Positions 47,009 to 59,115 of a DNA stretch of 64,000 nt are shown here, in pieces; position 1 is the first letter of the stretch, and every line of letters starts with the position of its first letter. This stretch comes from Allacma fusca (Eukaryota > Arthropoda > Collembola > Symphypleona > Sminthuridae): contig OX359249.1 of the NCBI GenBank assembly GCA_947179485.1, positions 5,084,001-5,148,000 of the forward strand, read 5' to 3'. Under the pieces are notes generated by a model that was given only the letters and a program-made list of their open reading frames with translations, made no database searches and was not told the origin of the DNA. The position numbers and the translations under genes are program-made.

Positions 47009-49726
47009 ACAGATATGTATTCGAAAGTTCCTACAATATGCCCATCTGTCCGATAATTTTACAAAATAATTTGAACAATTGTCTGACATAAATTTTCATA
47101 GTAAGTTTCAGCTCACTTTCTCTATATGAATAAATAAATTATGTTTTCTGTGCATTACCAGCCTATGAATTTTGATAGAAAAACACGGTAATCAAAATTC
47201 TGTTGCGCAAGTGAAAGAGTTTAGCCAAACTGGAAAGCAACTGCGATTGACTGTCTACTTGAACAATAACAACCATTAAAGTATCGGATCGGTTCCACCA
47301 TTCATTTCCAAATATGTACGTTTATGCATGAAATATAGTATAGTAAAAGTCCGTTAGAAGAGATCGGCGTACAAGTGATGTAACGCTGTTAGGGATGCAG
47401 CTCCTTGGTCCCACCAGAAGATCAATATACGACTAGTAGAATGTTGAGTATGAATGGATTTTGTTTATAAGTTACGAAATAGTTTTTTTTTGAAAATTCT
47501 ATGTTGTATAGTTACTACACACTCAATGTTAATATGAAAAATTATTTGAGCTATGTGAAATGCTTGTTCTTTGATGCAAAATAAAATACATTATATCAAA
47601 TAGTAGCAGAGCAAAATATAAAGTAGAAAGCCATTAATAATTATTTTATTGAAATACAAATAAAAATATAATACAACGTAGACAATCCAAAATACTTGAA
47701 TACAAAGCGTTGTATTTTAAATTACATACGTTTGCAAAAATGCCAAACTCCCTTGCTTTCATTTTCGTTTCTAATTTTTTAAAACGACCTCTTTGAAACA
47801 ACTTTTAGTGAAAGAAGCCCTTCCAAGACTATAAATTAGACTTACATATCAATTCAATAGATATACTAGAGGCCAATGGATTGTTAAAGTAAAAAAAAAC
47901 ATGAAGTACAGACAGAAGTACATACTGCTAGATATGACACGCCACTTTTTTTGACAGACAATTTCTTTAGTGAAAGGAGTTTGTTGGCGTCTGCAAATTA
48001 AAGCGAGCTGGTCTATCAGAAATAACAACTGTAACCGACAATCTGCATGCTATTGATGTAGTTTAAAAAGCGTTGATAATTGGTACAAATGTAATTCCAT
48101 TTATTGCTGGAATGAAAGAACATTATCAAAATGGCATGGCGTATGGCATATACTATCTATGTATATCTTGAGCAGAATACTACATTTGAAATACATCTTG
48201 TACGGCATTGAAATTAAGTGAATACAAAATACTTTTGTACTTACAGGCAATTAAAATACTAATTTTCATTTTGGAAATATTGAATGATATTATTTGAGGT
48301 TTATAGGTCCTTGTTTACATAAACACACCATATTAATTATGCGTTTTAAACCCCATCTATGGACCCATACGTTGCACCATCAAAGATGTCCTTACAAGAG
48401 CACTTTCTCCTGAGACCATTTAACAGTGTTAATTTTTCTCTTTTTAAAAGCATGCAGTCACTGAAAGATTCATATTCCGTTAATACATATGTGAACTCAC
48501 ACTATGAAATACCCCTGAAAGAAGCAAAGTTAGAATACTACAACGGCATGCTTTTAAACGTTATAAGCAGAGAAACTGACATTGTAGTAAATTAGAACGT
48601 TTCAAATATTTTTGCCTTTGGGGGCAACTTAGTTTCCACGATATGTTTACATTTCAGGTAACTATTTACTAATTATTGGCACCTTTCAGTATTGTTAATT
48701 TTACTCCTGGTATTAACTCGTTTGAATCAGCCTCAAATGTGTTTCGGACTATTTTAAAAATACAATTGCTAATATTCAAAGTCTACAATTTGTACCTGCC
48801 CGGCCGTAAGGTCAGCTGCCCAAACCTATCCATTTTTTTTCTCGTGAAGTTATTTTCTTTTTTAATTTGTCTTTGCATTAATCCCCATGGGCCAGTCTTG
48901 GTGATCACACTTGTCATTCGCTTCCCACCAGCCAGGCTGCCTGCCCAATCCCATCCAAGAAAACGACACTTTATTTCCTTCACGCGTTTTCATTCCAGTT
49001 AGCCAGGAAACCTGCCCCAAACTGCCCATCACATAAAAGGTCATACATAAAGCTGCCCAATATTTTTCCCGAAACGTTAATTTCTTTTGGAGGAAAACTG
49101 TAAAGTAGATCCAAAAAAAAATCCGTCTTTACTTTTCTCATTCTTGACCACTCTAACCTAAGTTAAAGAGAATTTTAAATGAAGCCAGTTGAAACTGAAC
49201 AGTTTCAAGAAATTATAGATTTATGAACAAATGAACAATTAATTCGGACACAAAAAAGTACTTATTAATAATAATTTCATTATAGAATAAAATAATAATG
49301 AAGACCCTTATAGGCTACAATATTGGGGTGGACTAACAGTATGTCCCTCCCTGATAAAAATTGACCGGGGGCAATGTTCAATCCAAAAGGACTGTTGTTT
49401 TCTTCATACAGCTATTACTGTATGGGAGCATTCACAAACCCTCATAGACTCGAATAAATTAGCTTGACGAAAATGGACATGTGTACTAATCCCTCCTGGG
49501 AAAATCCCTCTTGTCATGTAGGGGTTAACACACTCCCCTTGTGAAACGGGAGTATTACTCAGAAAATAACGGTTGGCTGGTTTCAACTGTTTTTCTTGCT
49601 GTATTTTCAAGATTCCTTTACTTTCTCTTTCATTCCGTAATCGAGATTTGAATGCTCGTAAATTCAAGGAGTTTCAGTGTTTCTGGATATAGTATTCATT
49701 CGGTCAGAATTGTCAGTTTCCAAGAA

Positions 49727-52700
49727 ATGGAGTGTCCATTGGAATCGAGGGATGAATACGGGCTTGAGCTGACAAACGAAGTATTTCATAACCATTTGGT
49801 AAGATTTTATTAATAATTTTTGCTAATTACCCTATTTCTGAATCGTGTGCAAATTAATTAATTACAGGGAAATTCAAACAAAAAAGAGTTTACATAATAT
49901 CATAATATCTATGGCTAAGGCTTATTTCCACAATTCTCAACGTAGAAACCTATCAGATAGTGGCCTGAAACGCCCATGAATTTTCGTTCAAACAACCGTC
50001 AAAACATACTCTTAAAAAAGAAATGCTAAAATAAACAATTATTACTGAATTAAAACTCCATACAAAATTCCGACTTTTTTAATTCATGAACTCTGATCAC
50101 AACAATAAATTGAACAGGGTCAATAAAACAAATTTAAGAAAAACTGGGGGAATCAAATATTTCATGAGTTACTCCATTAGTTGGGGCATGGGGAGAGCCT
50201 GTACAAATCTCATTGTAGCGTAAAACTGAGCTTGTTATAGTTATTGTAGTTGGTTTTTCCTTATCTATTCTACTAAAAGCTTCATGGTACTAACGATGGT
50301 GGTGGTGACATACTCATTGTTCGACTTGTTTGAGTTTTTAAAGGACTTATTTTTACCTATTGAGCAAATTTTTTTCAGTCATTTCAAAATTTGTTTCATC
50401 CTGCTAAAACAAAAACTCTTGATATAGTGGGAGCAAAAGTTAGAATTTTGTTGGAACCGGTTTTTACATTGTTTACTCTAATTTAGAAATTTTGGTCAAA
50501 ATATATTTTACGCAATTCTAAAGTTTACTACCATCTTTCAAAGCCGAAATTTGTGTCTGCTAGTCACAAAAATATGAGACGAGGTATGAGAATGAAATAT
50601 GAATTGTTTTAGAGAGTTGATATAAGAGTGAATATAATTTTTTTCTCTATATCATTCTTGTCTCACACTTTTAATCCCTGAGATCGCAATTTTTGACTTG
50701 GAAAGATGATTTTGTACTCAAATGAAATGTTCATACAACTTTCTACAAGAGCAGCATCCTGAAATGAACGCCAGATCATCCAACATAAAATGGAAACATC
50801 AGAAATAAGATGAAACAAGGTGAATTTGAGCTACATGTTTGTAGGAACCTGGTTGTCTATTAGCTCCTTAAAAATTCTATAAAATTTCCTATTAATGAGC
50901 ATCAAAATGCATCAAAAATTGTGAAATTGAAGTAAACAATTTTAAAACTAAATATTTCACCTATTCCAAAGAATAATTAATTAGTTATAACGACTTTGCT
51001 CCAATTCCTTGACCATTGTATCGAGCATATAAGCTATCAGAATGAAACAAGTTTCAAAACAAATTGGGAAAAGATCCGCTAAAATAATTTTTGTCTTGAC
51101 ACAAGCAATGACTTGAAAAATTAGTCGACTATCGATGGAATTTGCGAAAATAACAGATGTATATACAACACGACCATATTTGATTTCCAAAATGTGTAAC
51201 TATAAATTAATAATAAAAAGATATATAGTTTCATTGGCTAACCCATTATTTTTCAATAGATTTCTGATGAAATATGGAAATGTTTTAACGTCCGCGATCT
51301 GTTACAAACTTCAATGGTGTGCAAGCTTTTCTGCTCCTTATCTCGAAAGTTTCTCCGGAATTCTGAATTTTGTTCAATCCAATTGGGCAGAAATCCCTGC
51401 CGCGCACTACTAGCAGTAAATGAGTTGCTGGAAACTTCAGTGGATGTATTTTATAACGGAATACGGCACAAACGGAAATTACTTTGTGATGTTGGAATGA
51501 TGCGGTGGGAGAACTGGTATCTGTCTCATGCATGCGATGACAATTGTCTTGCTAATCAAAAGAGAGTATCAAAGAATGTGCGCCAACTGTTTTCAAATTT
51601 GTTGAAAAAAATGGAATTTCGATTTGTTTGCTTTCGACCCAAAGTAAATAAAAATTGTCCATTCCTAAAGTTCATCGAAATTATTCTCACTGAGAAGGCC
51701 AACGAGATTAGGGAGTTGCGTCTATGCGGGGACACCTTAGATTACTCAGTTATGGTGCCAAAGGGTTTTCGTAAAATTCCTCCATTTCGGCAACCACTGT
51801 GGTTTCCAAATGTGAAAATCCTTAAAATCCCCTTCAATACAACACTTGCAATTGAATTAATTAATTCAGCTCCACAGTTGGAGAAAATCCTAGGATTTAT
51901 TTGTCCAGGATCAGGTTCATACGAAATGATGGGAATTAATAAGAGCAAAGAATCTGCTTTAACCAATCTATCAATTATTGGTATGACTGAAATCCTTCGT
52001 TTAACAACAACGATCAAACCCAAGTTGGAAAAGATTCGTCAGCTGAGACCAATGCCCACTGGAGAAGAGTGTCAATATGTGGAAGATCTCGTGGGGATGT
52101 TTAGCCGCATGGTCTGTAAATCTTTACGAGAACTCTGCTGCTCCATCTCTACTTTAAATGTACTGGCTAATGGTGGAGGAGAAATGGTTCAATTTCTGCA
52201 TTTAAAATCCTTGAGAGTGTACAATGATTTTGAAAACGTGAAAGTTCAAGAGGCTGTCAGCTCTCTCAAGTCGGTGGAATTTAAAAGTAGCTTTCCCAAT
52301 CTTGAAGTTATTCGTTTAAATGGTGGAAGTGAAAGAAGTCCAACCACAAGTAGAACCAGGTATCCTGTCAAGGAGGATTTCCAGAGTTATTCAGTGACGG
52401 AACTGATATTGTATCTTAATCATCGCGAGACACCTCCCGCAATCTCAAATATACTTCCGAATGTGAAGGATCTGAGGTTGTTTAACTTTAAAAGGGGCAT
52501 CTTACCTCACCTATTTGAGATCAATCCAGACTGGAGGGGCTTAGAGAACTTGAGAATATATGGGTGTATTCAAGATCTCCAGCTGGATGAATTCTTTCAC
52601 TACATCCTGGAAGAGAAAATTCCTTCCAATAATAGAGGGAGTTCTGGTAGCATCCCCAATTTGCTCCCTAGATGCCGTAAGTGTAGACTCAAACATTTTT

Positions 52701-52813
52701 ACTTGAAGCATCCGTTAATGTATAAAAAACCATGCTCGTTTATGATCCATCATAGAACTGAAAAGTCTGACAATCTCTGGCAGCATGTGCTTCCGCCCAT
52801 CAGCATGCTATGA
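49727..52813 (+). CDS. F-box/LRR-like protein, 2 exons, complete
   Basis: Exons 49727-49798 and 51260-52813, 541 residues; the 1.46-kb intron splits the F-box in phase 0. The joined N-terminus carries the F-box pattern: LTNEVFHNHL, then ISDEIWKCFNVRDLLQ and MVCKLFCSLSRKF. The rest contains irregular leucine-rich segments (EIRELRLCGDTL, FPNVKILKI, LHLKSLRVYN, FPNLEVIRLN, LPNVKDLRLF, WRGLENLRIYGC), consistent with an LRR solenoid. Such proteins usually recruit substrates to an SCF (Skp1-Cullin-F-box) ubiquitin ligase; the substrate cannot be guessed. The 3' part resembles the partial gene at 279-911, so the window holds two members of what may be an expanded family. The start is the ATG at 49727; the ATG at 51314 would lose half of the F-box. 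Confidence 0.8.
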
Positions 52814-54971
52814 GCAAGCAAACTTGGAAAGGTACCTTGTAAGTGAAGACATGGCAGAGTTAATTGCTACAAAGCTTTCGGGTTTTAGTATCCATGTCCA
52901 AGTCGAGTTAAGACATCAATGCTCCAGTGTTTTTGGACAGGATGGTAAATTATTTTAACTTTCTATTCCATAGGATTTTGTAACTTTCGATATTAACTAC
53001 GTTAGAAAAGTTTAGTTTACGTTAGGTTACCGTTAGAAAATTTTCGGGTTAGAATCAGGAAAGGTAAAATGTAAGGTTAAAATAAAAAAAGTCATACATT
53101 TTTACATTTACACAAATTTTAATAGTGTTTTGTATTCTTTAGGCTATAATTTTGACCACATTAAGCCGCATGCACGAATTTCGAAGACTACCTTTAAAGG
53201 AATTCAAGATCAACAAAGGACATTATATATTTGGAATTTTCATTTTTGAGTCCTGGATTTTTTTAAATGAAGCTTTCAAGCGTATGTCACTTCTTTAATG
53301 AATATCACATTGACTCCGATATGCATTTCCAAATGGGGAACCCCGAAATTAAAATTGTGGGCAAGTAAGTACCTAGATGTTCCGAACATGGTATATTTCC
53401 TCATCTCCTCATCATCGTCATCCTCACAACCTACAACTTCCAAAACGCTAATTCTGCAGAGCTTAACAGGGATGAGGAAGAGGATTTTCAAAGGTCCTCC
53501 TATACAATAATAATTAGCAAACTTGGGTTTTAGGTTAAGCAAATCTTAGAAAAAATATATTACTCATATAAAAATATTTCAGATTTAGTAAATATGAAAA
53601 TTTATCTGAAAATCATTTCCACCAGGAGTTATTGACAATGCGACGGGACATATGCAAATTAAATGTTATTACATTACATTGTGAGAGTGTATTTTTTGAT
53701 CGGAGGAAAAATATTCGTACATAGTTTACATACCTTTGCCCCATACATTTTCTACAGAGAACATTCCAAAATGAAGAGTGAAATTCTGGTGCCCTTAAGG
53801 TGTGCTCTTATAAACAGAGTATGTTGGTAAGTAAATGGCGTTGACTATATTTACTGCAGTATTCTTGGTAAACCATCAAATTTCTACTATACAACTATGC
53901 ACTCTTATATATTAGGTTTGTAAAAGGAGACAAAATAACATTGGTAAAAGTGCAAATAGTTACAAGCAAGTAAGTATACACAAACTAGCAAATGTAAAAA
54001 GGAAGTAGGTAGGGAAGTAAAGTACTTACTTAAGTAAGTACATACATGTATGAATGAATAAACAGGAATTCTCAACACGCCCCGGTCAAACAAGAAACTT
54101 TCTCGCTTTCAAGTTGTAAGTACATAAATCATAGAGGTAAAGTGTTTAAAAGTATATCCAATTACCCAATCAACTTAATCATTCGAACACGGCCACAATA
54201 AGAAAAAAAGAAATGGGATAACACGCATGTTAAGTTAAAAGAGAATAAATATTAAAGTTATATCTATGTGCCACCATCAAGCGAAGTGCATTTAACTTGC
54301 ACTAGTGAACTTATGGAAGTAATTCTAAGGAGCTTCCAATAGAGTTCAGTTCGAGATTCAAAATATGCTCGCCAGTAAACCTTCACGGGGTGGATACAAC
54401 AAAATTACAAAGAATATTGGGTATATTATGTTAATGTGAGTAACTATCCCGATGGAATACATCTCATCCACAATCCCTTAAGTTTGTACGTAACAAACGT
54501 AACCTATACTAGAAGTGACATACCCTAACACAAATAACTAACCCAGGGTAAACGACAAATTACTTTTTGCTGCCTTCCTGTTCTTGCGCTGCACTAGTTC
54601 TAAAGTGAAGGAGCATCTTCATATGTTTAAAATTACCAATAAATTTTATAGAACTAATACACTTTTTGATACTAAAAGAAACCTCATTTCACTCAGAGAG
54701 AGGATTTTTACTTCAATTTTTTGTCTTACCTTTTAATTTGTAAAGAAATTCTGCCACAACTCTGGCCTGCCAGGATCCGGTATTTCCATGCTGTTTTAAT
54801 TTTAACTTATTATTATTAGCTGATTCCCACACCTCAATCTCAGTATCATATTAACTAGAAATAGAATACATATTATCTTACACGTTCAGGCCCTGGGACC
54901 AATGCTCTAATACTTGGGCCCCTTTCCGGGTTTCTCGTACCAGAAGCTACAGAATGTAAGGGCTTCAATAA

Positions 54972-55227
54972 TATTATTATTGTAAATAATTCAATCAATC
55001 ACGATCCAAAAGACAAAATGTAACCAAGTAAATGAGGTCCACCAACCCCAAAAAACAAAAGCATACAAGCAGCAGAAAAATGAATCCAACCCAACCAAAA
55101 ATCTGTTACAAAACAATATACACCTCCTTGTATTCTTAAACTTATTCCACAAAATAAATCAAGACAAATAAAACCAATATTGGATGTGGCTTGTAATAAA
55201 TGAATTGTACCTCACAAAAGGATTATG
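54972..55227 (-). pseudogene. Possible mitochondrial-origin (NUMT-like) fragment
   Basis: On the minus strand one frame of about 80 codons has no TAA or TAG but two in-frame TGA codons at places where Trp fits (LL-W-GTIHLLQ, FGS-W-LIELF). It reads as a hydrophobic, membrane-like peptide (GWIHFSAACMLLFFGVGG). This is what a mitochondrial gene read in the nuclear code looks like. I could not match it confidently to a mitochondrial protein; chance is possible. Confidence 0.25.
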
Positions 55228-56174
55228 AAAGGTTAATATTAAAATTTTTACTATTTGATTAATATTTATTATATTAGTATATAATATATTGTAGTAGGGA
55301 AATCAAGGGCAAAATAAAAACAAGACTGTACCTCATTTATTTTAATTTTACAAAATTAATTAATTTTATATTATATATATTATATTATTAACAGAGTGTT
55401 ATATTAGAACCTAGGATCTAGGCTCTAATGAGCTTTACTTGTGAGTGTGAGGCCTTTAAAACAGGAGACTTATTGTGCGTCTATCTGTGAGAGTATAGTG
55501 AGGGGTGAGGTGAGACACGGAGAAACTCTATCTTTAATTCAGACATCCTTGAAAAGCCCGCGTGATTGGACTCAAACGTACCCAAGAATACCTCAAACTC
55601 AGGCCCTTAGAAAATGGAATATTTTAAACTCCTCAAAATTCCTAGTTGTTAAAAGACGACTACATCATTTAGGATTCTTCCGCTCCCTAATACCAGTTTA
55701 CTTATCTGTTGGATGTCCCATTACTCCAGACCTCCCTTGATCCGGGTATGACTTGAGAGTCTTGAGACTATTTTAAAATTCCTTTCTATCAATGTGCTCA
55801 TTTTAACGACGCAAATTTAACTTGAGTCTTAAATAGACAATGTGAGTTACAATTTACAAATCATGGAAGTTTTTGGTATCCAAATCAAGGCTATGTACTT
55901 CATCCATACATTTTTTTGTAGATAACAATATTCGTATAGAATCCTAGGATTGAGCTCATCCGTGAGTGAGGAGTATGGCAAGACTCTGAGTCCCCAGAAA
56001 AAAGTAACTCTTCCGAAGTCCAGGATCCTTACCAATAGTTAGTTACCCGTTGGAAGGTACCTTAGAGGTACCATTTACGACATGGGATATGATTTCCAAT
56101 ATTTGATCCATTTGTTTTTTTTCTGATCTAATTTCTTTTTATTATTGTGATTAATCTAGAATAATTTTTCATTA

Positions 56175-56375
56175 CTAGGAATAATTGTGTTTTTGGAAGA
56201 GAAAAACTTACAGGATAACTTCCGTGAATGGACTACGAATCTGAAAGAATTTTGTCTCGGCGGAGCGGAGTTTCGGGGAGTTGTGAGGTTGAAGGAGATT
56301 ATTAGTCTACAATACTCCGATACTTCATTAATTATAGGAATAGTTCATTTCCAAAATGAGCTCGACTTTAAGTAA
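56175..56375 (+). pseudogene. Possible F-box/LRR gene fragment
   Basis: After an acceptor-like ACTAG, a frame of about 65 codons includes the LRR-like NLKEFCLGGAEFRGVVRLKE and stops at 56373-56375. It is followed at once by a retroelement-like tail (AATAAATTCTTATTG...). It may be a retrotransposed or relic 3' end of an F-box/LRR-like gene. No partner exon is seen. Confidence 0.3.
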
Positions 56376-57341
56376 CAGAAACGTGCCAGGAATAAATTCT
56401 TATTGTTATTGTTATTAAAGGTTAGTGCTGTAATGGTCGGGGAACTCTCGGGGGTAAATGAACTAATTCTTCTTATTTGGGCAAATAAGTTTGAACGCAT
56501 TGTCTTTTATTGGAATCTTTTTTCTCCTGTTCCTTTAAAATTGTGAAATAGTTTAAAAAGTAAGTGTTATTTGTAAGGGTCAAATTGTGCTCCTTGCGTG
56601 GTCGCTGTTATAGCGAGTGGGCTGTATAGTATTTATGGGTGGACGTTTTAAGGTATGAACGATGGTTTATGAAAAGTAGAAAAAACTGAAACAAGTGACC
56701 AAATGGAAAAGAAAAGGAAGTAAATGTCTTTTATTAGGAATGTCCACGTGATCGAAGATTTTGGTCCCGGATAAAAAGTATTAATTTTGAGTAGTTTCGT
56801 GAACATTATGTAAAATGGTCAACGGTTGTTGGAACGAGTAAATGCATTCCTTGGAATGAGGAATCCCTTTCAACGAGGTTTTACTGTGTTTAAAATCTAT
56901 TTGATTGGCGTATTCAGTTTTAGTTAAGGGTCACTGTCAGAGACCTCTTTAGGATTTTCTCCTTAGGGGCAAAATATTTGGGTAATTCAGAATCCACCAT
57001 GTTAATTTTTCTTATTTTAAGATTTCCAAAATATTTTGCTCTCTGTGGCGGTGCTCGTAGTAAGAGTTAACTATACTTACGTGAAGACACTGAAATTCGT
57101 AACGAACAGCAGAAGTTTATCTTTGACCTCGCATATCTCTGTTACTATACGTTTCCGAGGCAAAATTCTTTCGTACTCGTAATCTGCGCACTGAATTCAC
57201 CCGAGGGACCTAGGTTATTAAGAAACAATTGTTTAGTAAACTGAACTTACACTGTTATTCGAATCTTTCAGATTGATTCAGATATTGCCATGAAGTGAGG
57301 GAAGGAGTGGTTGGACTGCATATGCGTGAAATTAGAGTGCC

Positions 57342-59115
57342 ATGACATCTTGGCGACCCGCAGCTTCTGTCGACGGTTTTAATAATACATTTTCTTCGGT
57401 CTTACCACCAAGGGCACTCTCCACAGTCACACCAGTTACTATGGAGTCCGAAGCTGCAACCCTCGCAAATTTCCCCTCTTTGGGAAACTCCCATACTCAA
57501 ATCCAAGTTATTGAGTGGCATATGATGGAGAAATGGAAATTTTACCCACTTAGCATGCTAAGCTCGTTTACGATTCGATGCACGTTGTACCCATTTACTG
57601 TTCTTAAAACTTGCATGCAGGTATTTCCTGTTATTAGCTTTTTTAAGATGTACCAATTTTAAGCTATAAAGACTAATGTTTGGAGGAATGGTTTATAAGT
57701 GAAGTAACTGTGGTTATAATTTGTGTTTTTTCTCGATGTTGACCTTATAGATACAACAGCATAATAATGTCTACAATGGACTGCTTGATGCATGTCGAAA
57801 AATTGTAGCAGCTGAAGGCATTTCTGGTCTGTACAAAGGATTTTGGGTTTCTGCCTTTCAAATAGTCTCGGGTGTTTGTTATGTGTCGGTGTATGAAGGA
57901 GTCAGACACCTATTGTACGACTACAATGTCAGAAATAAGTACGGGAAAATTGTTCTCATTTATTTGTTAGGCTAAGTACTGATTTTTGAATGCGTGTTTT
58001 CTTTTACTTGTATTACTATAGTCGTTACTATAATGTAATTTACAATTTGACAGTCAGTTCCGTGCGCTGGTTGCCGGTGGATGCGCTTCCTTAGTTGGAC
58101 AAACGTTTATTGTCCCATTTGATGTCATCAGCCAACATCTAATGGTTGTTGGACAGAAGAGTGGGAATTCTAAGTAATTTCATACTGCTTACGGATTTTA
58201 ATACGATTAAAATGAATAGTTGCTTGTAATTACTTACGATAAGTAAGCAAACGCTAGCATTTATGATGTAATAGTACACGAAAATTTTATCATCAAGTCA
58301 TTTTTTTAATTATTTAGGCAAGTCCTCAATCCTTTAAATATCGATTACATTGGTCGTACAAGATTTGAAGTGACTCAAAACATCACCCGAGAAATTTATT
58401 TACGTGATGGACTGCGCGGGTTTTATAGAGGATATCTGGCGTCTTTAAGCACCTACGTACCCAACTCAGCCATGTGGTGGGCATTTTATCATGTTTACCA
58501 AGGTAAACTCGTAATACTAACTGTTAAATATTAGAAGAATCTTCGTGACAATTTAGTTTACAGTTCAACAGATATTGTTTGTATGTTAGATGGTGATTAA
58601 AGAATTTTCTATACGGTTTGTATACAATCAGAAACCCTGCTTTGTAGACTGTGTTCAGTTAATTGGATAATGTTGCCATTTTTTTTAAATTTCAGATAAA
58701 TTGGCTAAAATTGTACCTAACAACACATCCCATTTAGTGGTTCAATGTGTGTCAGCCACTTTAGGTGGTTTTACTACAACAATTATCACTAATCCTCTTG
58801 ACGTTTGCCGAGCACGTCTTCAAGTAAGCGTAACTTAATATACTCACGTTTCTAATATACGTAAAGGACCTTCGTCATTTGGTCTAAAATGTTGAATCTT
58901 TGAATTTTTCTTATTTATAACAGGTGCAAAGGCTAGATTCGTTTGCAAAAACGATGGCAATACTATGGCGTGAAGAGCAACTGAAAATGTTCACCAAAGG
59001 TTTATCCGCTAGATTGACACAGTCAGCTGTGTTTAGTTCTGCAATTATCTTAGGCTATGAAACCATCAAACGCTTAAGTGTCAAAGAAGATTTTCTGGAC
59101 AAAGTTCGGTGGTAG
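57342..59115 (+). CDS. SLC25A44: Mitochondrial carrier SLC25A44 (branched-chain amino acid transporter family), 6 exons
   Basis: Exons: 57342-57620, 57751-57938, 58054-58173, 58318-58502, 58696-58823, 58924-59115; 363 residues against about 314 in human, the excess being a Ser/Thr/Ala-rich N-terminal extension. SLC25A44 imports branched-chain amino acids across the inner mitochondrial membrane. IQVIEWHMMEKWKFYPLSML is the family signature ahead of helix 1. Three carrier repeats are present: YPFTVLKTCMQ (the acidic residue is absent here, as in the family), VPFDVISQHLM and NPLDVCRARLQ. The glycine-rich boxes GLYKGFWVSAF and GFYRGYLASL follow, and PNSAMWWAFYHVY is a further family hallmark. It ends SVKEDFLDKVRW, like other members. 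All splice phases agree. It converges on the sideroflexin gene 3.7 kb downstream. Confidence 0.94.

Larger units (their letters stand above)
45609..49726. other. Gene-poor 4.1-kb interval
   Basis: AT-rich. Contains a possible orphan exon at about 46120-46287, a non-LTR-type tail at 46970-47008, and short frames at 48359-48595 (+) and 49404-49667 (-) that I cannot assign. The right end should hold the promoter of the F-box/LRR-like gene. Confidence 0.4.
52814..57341. other. Gene-poor 4.5-kb interval
   Basis: Mostly AT-rich. Notable items are a mitochondrial-code-like frame at 54972-55227 (-), a short LRR-like fragment at 56175-56375 (+), and a retroelement-like tail (AATAAATTCTTATTGTTATT) at 56390-56409. 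The right end should contain the SLC25A44 promoter. No complete gene is supported. Confidence 0.4.

Noticed and set aside
49404..49667. 87-codon minus-strand ORF as a divergent partner of the F-box gene
   Set aside because: It begins 60 bp from the F-box start codon, but no motif, splice support or relative is recognised. Left unassigned.
55441..55740. 99-residue ORF as a gene
   Set aside because: No motif, no splice or family support, and atypical residue order; likely a chance frame.
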